In this document: piece by piece, positions 61,334-64,000 of the stretch
How the letters are laid out: every line of letters starts with the position of its first letter
Position numbering within the stretch: position 1 is the stretch's first letter
Origin: Turnera subulata
Lineage: Eukaryota; Streptophyta; Magnoliopsida; Malpighiales; Passifloraceae
Direction of reading: 5' to 3'
Assembly: GCA_028386065.3 (NCBI GenBank)
Contig: JAKUCV010007142.1
Location: 1-64,000, forward strand
DNA: 64,000 bases
Made by a program: the position numbers and the translations under genes
Notes under the pieces: model-generated
What the model was told of the DNA's origin: nothing
Seen by the model: only the letters and a program-made list of their open reading frames with translations
The model's database searches: none

Positions 61334-62988
61334 TGGTGTGCAAATTACTGCAAGTGAACAGTACGTTGTAGCAACAAGGTCGATTCACAGGGACTGGTTA
61401 TAACACTGTCCTTAGCACTGTTGATTAAATAAGCTGATAAAATATCGAAATTGTAAAGAATAGTGAATTAGGAGATGATTGAACACGGAAAGTAAACTGA
61501 ATTCAGAATCAAAGCAAGAAAACAAGCTTAAATATAGAAGATTCAAATGGGAATTAATCTAGGTCGTCCGGGGTTCACTATTGCTTCATAATCTAGTAAC
61601 TATTCATCCTTGGTTTATCAAATCATCCACCTTGAAGGGCAACTAACCTTTAATAATATAATTTGCTCTCGCAATCTTATATCCTACCCTAACCACATAT
61701 TACCTGCTCTCGCTAGTGTAACACTGTTTAGGGCGCTGTGAGCTCTATGTTAGGTGCTTATTTCCTCAATTAGCTTATGATTCCTCTCGGATATCAGAAA
61801 CTAAAGGTTTATTACAGTATTTTCCAATCCCCTCACTTCACCTCTCGGTCCTTCACTCGGGTATCTAGGATAGTGCTAAAGGTTGATCAAGTCTCTAACA
61901 CTGTGAAGCGCACTGTGAATAAATCAAGGTATAACGAAATGAAAATAACCAATTCCGAATAATCAACTAGATAAATCAACAATAGCTACATCCCTTAGAC
62001 CTAGATGAAGGGTTTAGCTCATAATAAAAGAAGAAAGAACAACAACAATAATAGAAAACATGATTTCAAACCAACAGTGCTGATAACAGCGTAGCTGACA
62101 GCGCTGTTTGACTAGAAATATGAACAAAAGTTGACTTTTCTCATTTGCCACGGGATCTTCACAGCTCTCTTTCTGAAATGTATGGAGTTTAATGTGTGTA
62201 GGTGTGTATTTTGCTCTGCTCCAACTCTCCTTCACTCCCCTCCATCAAATGCCTCTCTTATAGCAGGTTAAAAGCATCTTTGGGCATTAAAATAAGTGTC
62301 CACTAGGAATAATCCAGGTGTTACACTCTTTATGCACGTTCAAAAGGAGTGTCCACATGTTTTCCACTGGCTTTTCTGATATGGGTGGAAAGATTCCCTT
62401 AAAAGGTGCTGACAGTGTGCTGAAGACCACACTGTGGACCACACTGTGCTCAAGATAATAAAATAAAATTCCACTTTCTCGTCCACCAACATTCCCACTG
62501 TCCAGAAATATTCCCCATGTGTCCCTTTTCTGATTTTCCAGACATCTTTATGCCAAGTGCTTCATTATTTTATTGAAAGGGTGTTGAAAGTGCTTGTGGC
62601 CCTCTTTTGATGAATAAAATAATGATTCCACATGACTCTTCTGATTATGCTCGTCCATATGGGGTGTTCAGGTCACTTTCCACATGGCTTCTTGACACTT
62701 TCCACATGGCTTCTTGACAGGTAGGCTTTAATTAATATATGGAAAGATTAGGCACTGTCTCGGGAGCTGTCAGGGACACTGTTTTGATTCTTCTTTGAAC
62801 TTGGTGTTTTGTTTTGGAATTTCTTCTCAAAAGCACTGATTTGCACCTAAAAGCAAACTTAAATTAGTAAAATCCATTTTTGTCATAAACTAGGGTAATT
62901 TATTAACAAAATGAAGATATGAATCCTAAATGCAAGGCCAAAACACTATAATGGACATTGTAAAGTATGTGTAATTTTGTGTGTATCA
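61334..62988 (-). repeat. 5' LTR of the Athila derivative
   Basis: 1,655 bp between TGGTGTGC and GTGTATCA, near-identical to the 3' copy. The longer size comes mainly from a small insertion near 62220-62240. Confidence 0.93.
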
Positions 62989-62993
62989 CCATC

Positions 62994-64000
62994 AACACTA
63001 GATGTTGGAAAAGGTCCCCAAACATCACTATAAACTAGCTCTAAAGGACATTTAGAACGCTTATTGCTAGGAGGTAAAAACTGACGGGACTGCTTGCCCA
63101 AAGGACAGTGCGGACACGGTGACACACTAGATGAACGAAGAACAGGAAGAGACTGCTTGGAGAGAAGATGCTGCTGAATTCGAGTATGAGGGTGCCCCAA
63201 TCGTCTGTGCCAAACCAACGGCGTGACCCGAACAACAAGGTAAGACTGAAGATGTTGACGACCAGAAGGAGGGGGCATTCGATACAGACCATCAATGCTC
63301 GGGCCTGTGAGTAGTGTGGTCTTGGTATCCTGATCCTTAATACAAAAATAACTTGGGTGAAATTCAAAGAACACATGATTATCCTGAGTGAACTTTTGTA
63401 CCGAAAGAAGTGATTTTGTAAGATCTGGAACATGAAGAATATCTAATAAATGCAAAGGTTTGGAACAACTAGACAAGGTTTGAGAGCCAATACACGCAAT
63501 TGACAATTGAGCACCATTACCTACTTGCAAGGAATCAGGACCTTGATAATCATCATAGTTATGAAACTGATGGAAGTCAGGAGAAGCATGATGACTTGCT
63601 CCTGTGTCTGGGTACCAAGAAGAAGAAGAACCAGCATAAGAAGGTGATGAAGACACATGTGGCGTAGGTGTTGCCAAGTGAGCAGTAGGTGCAACGGAAG
63701 CATGCCTGTGGTAACAGTGAGTTGCAGTATGTCTATACTTTCCACAGATCTGACACCGTGGACATGGTACATCAGAATTCCAAGAGGACCCAGCATCATA
63801 GCCACCTCGTTCACGTCCCCAGTTCTTGCCTCCTCGTCCTCGATTACCACCTCGACCACGGTTGCCACGCCCTTGTGAAGGGAATTGAGCGCGTTGTGCA
63901 ACATGTGCTGTTGGTGCCGGCGTGGCCAACAAAGCCGCAGGCGCAGAAGAAGGGACATGAGACTCAAGATTCAACGACTTAACAGGATCATCGTATATGA
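62994..64000 (-). CDS. Copia C Gag tail, protease and integrase start (partial)
   Basis: The frame is open to the right edge of the window, so the start is not visible. It holds a Gly/Arg-rich Gag tail (about 63780-63880), a zinc knuckle CQICGKYRHTATHC, protease with DTG (PDTGASHHASPD, about 63590), the GAG-pre-integrase block WHRRLGHPHTR, and the first integrase motif YSDVWGP. Coding sequence of the Copia ends at the target duplication CCATC (62989-62993); a few residues then read into the LTR to a stop at 62946. Confidence 0.88.

Larger units (their letters stand above)
54795..62988 (-). mobile_element. Athila-type Gypsy deletion derivative (Gag-protease only)
   Basis: 8,194 bp with LTRs at 61334-62988 (5') and 54795-56436 (3') and target duplication CCATC at 54790-54794 and 62989-62993. 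The primer-binding site TGGCGCCGTTGCCGGGGA (61310-61327, minus strand) is the tRNA-Asp type used by Athila elements. The frame runs through Gag and protease and stops soon after the start of RT. The rest of RT, RNase H and integrase are absent. LTRs differ at roughly twenty positions by eye plus a small indel, so the insertion is fairly young. Confidence 0.93.
52005..64000 (-). mobile_element. Ale-like Copia element (Copia C), split by an Athila-type insertion, 5' end outside the window
   Basis: It reads right to left. Gag/protease/integrase start (62994-64000), interruption by 54795-62988, then rest of integrase, RT and RNase H (52215-54794), a purine tract (GAGGGGGG, 52203-52210) and the 3' LTR (52005-52201). 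Its two coding parts are in register across the 5-bp duplication CCATC, so the frame was open when the second element inserted. Style of integrase and short LTR suggest the Ale/Retrofit group. Confidence 0.9.

Overview
The window looks like nuclear DNA of a flowering plant, most likely a eudicot. It carries a multi-exon peroxisomal glycolate oxidase gene with GT-AG introns, a plant purine permease, a PII-2-like leucine-rich-repeat (LRR) gene and two DUF761 genes. These sit among Copia, Gypsy/Athila and L1-LINE elements. I cannot name the species. Host genes take up little of the window; most of the rest is nested transposable elements and AT-rich spacer.

Layout. 1-1266: 3' part of a long LTR inserted in a decayed Copia (1267-5898). 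6185-11026: two diverged DUF761 genes on the minus strand, with a 741-bp Mutator-like MITE (7759-8499) and an old Athila-type LTR remnant between them. 16979-18397: single-exon LRR gene. 19880-24786: structurally complete Copia (A) with one uninterrupted Gag-Pol frame and LTRs that differ at one position. 29088-32223: eleven-exon glycolate oxidase. 32964-40545: L1 LINE bounded by a 13-bp target-site duplication (TSD), broken at 37335-39482 by a second copy of the long LTR seen at the left edge. 42205-42346: tRNA-derived SINE with a perfect 15-bp TSD. 42721-44269: two-exon purine permease. 44713-50124: Copia (B) with 5-bp TSD and three frameshifts. 52005-64000: minus-strand Ale-like Copia (C) that runs off the window and is split by an 8.2-kb Athila-type Gypsy element (54795-62988). 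That element kept Gag and protease but lost most of RT and all of RNase H and integrase.

The host genes do not form a pathway: photorespiration (glycolate oxidase), nucleobase or cytokinin transport (purine permease), cell-surface LRR signalling, and two proteins of unknown function. The transposable elements give a relative history: L1 before the long LTR inside it, and Copia C before the Athila derivative inside it.

I found no convincing new multi-gene system. The more unusual signals are four tiny retroposition scars (mostly an A-tail between target-site duplications), an ATCGAT cluster in the leader of Copia A, a strong excess of CACTGT/ACAGTG in the Athila derivative, a telo-box cluster in the L1 5' leader, and hairpin repeats in the LTRs of Copia B. 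All counts and alignments were done by eye.
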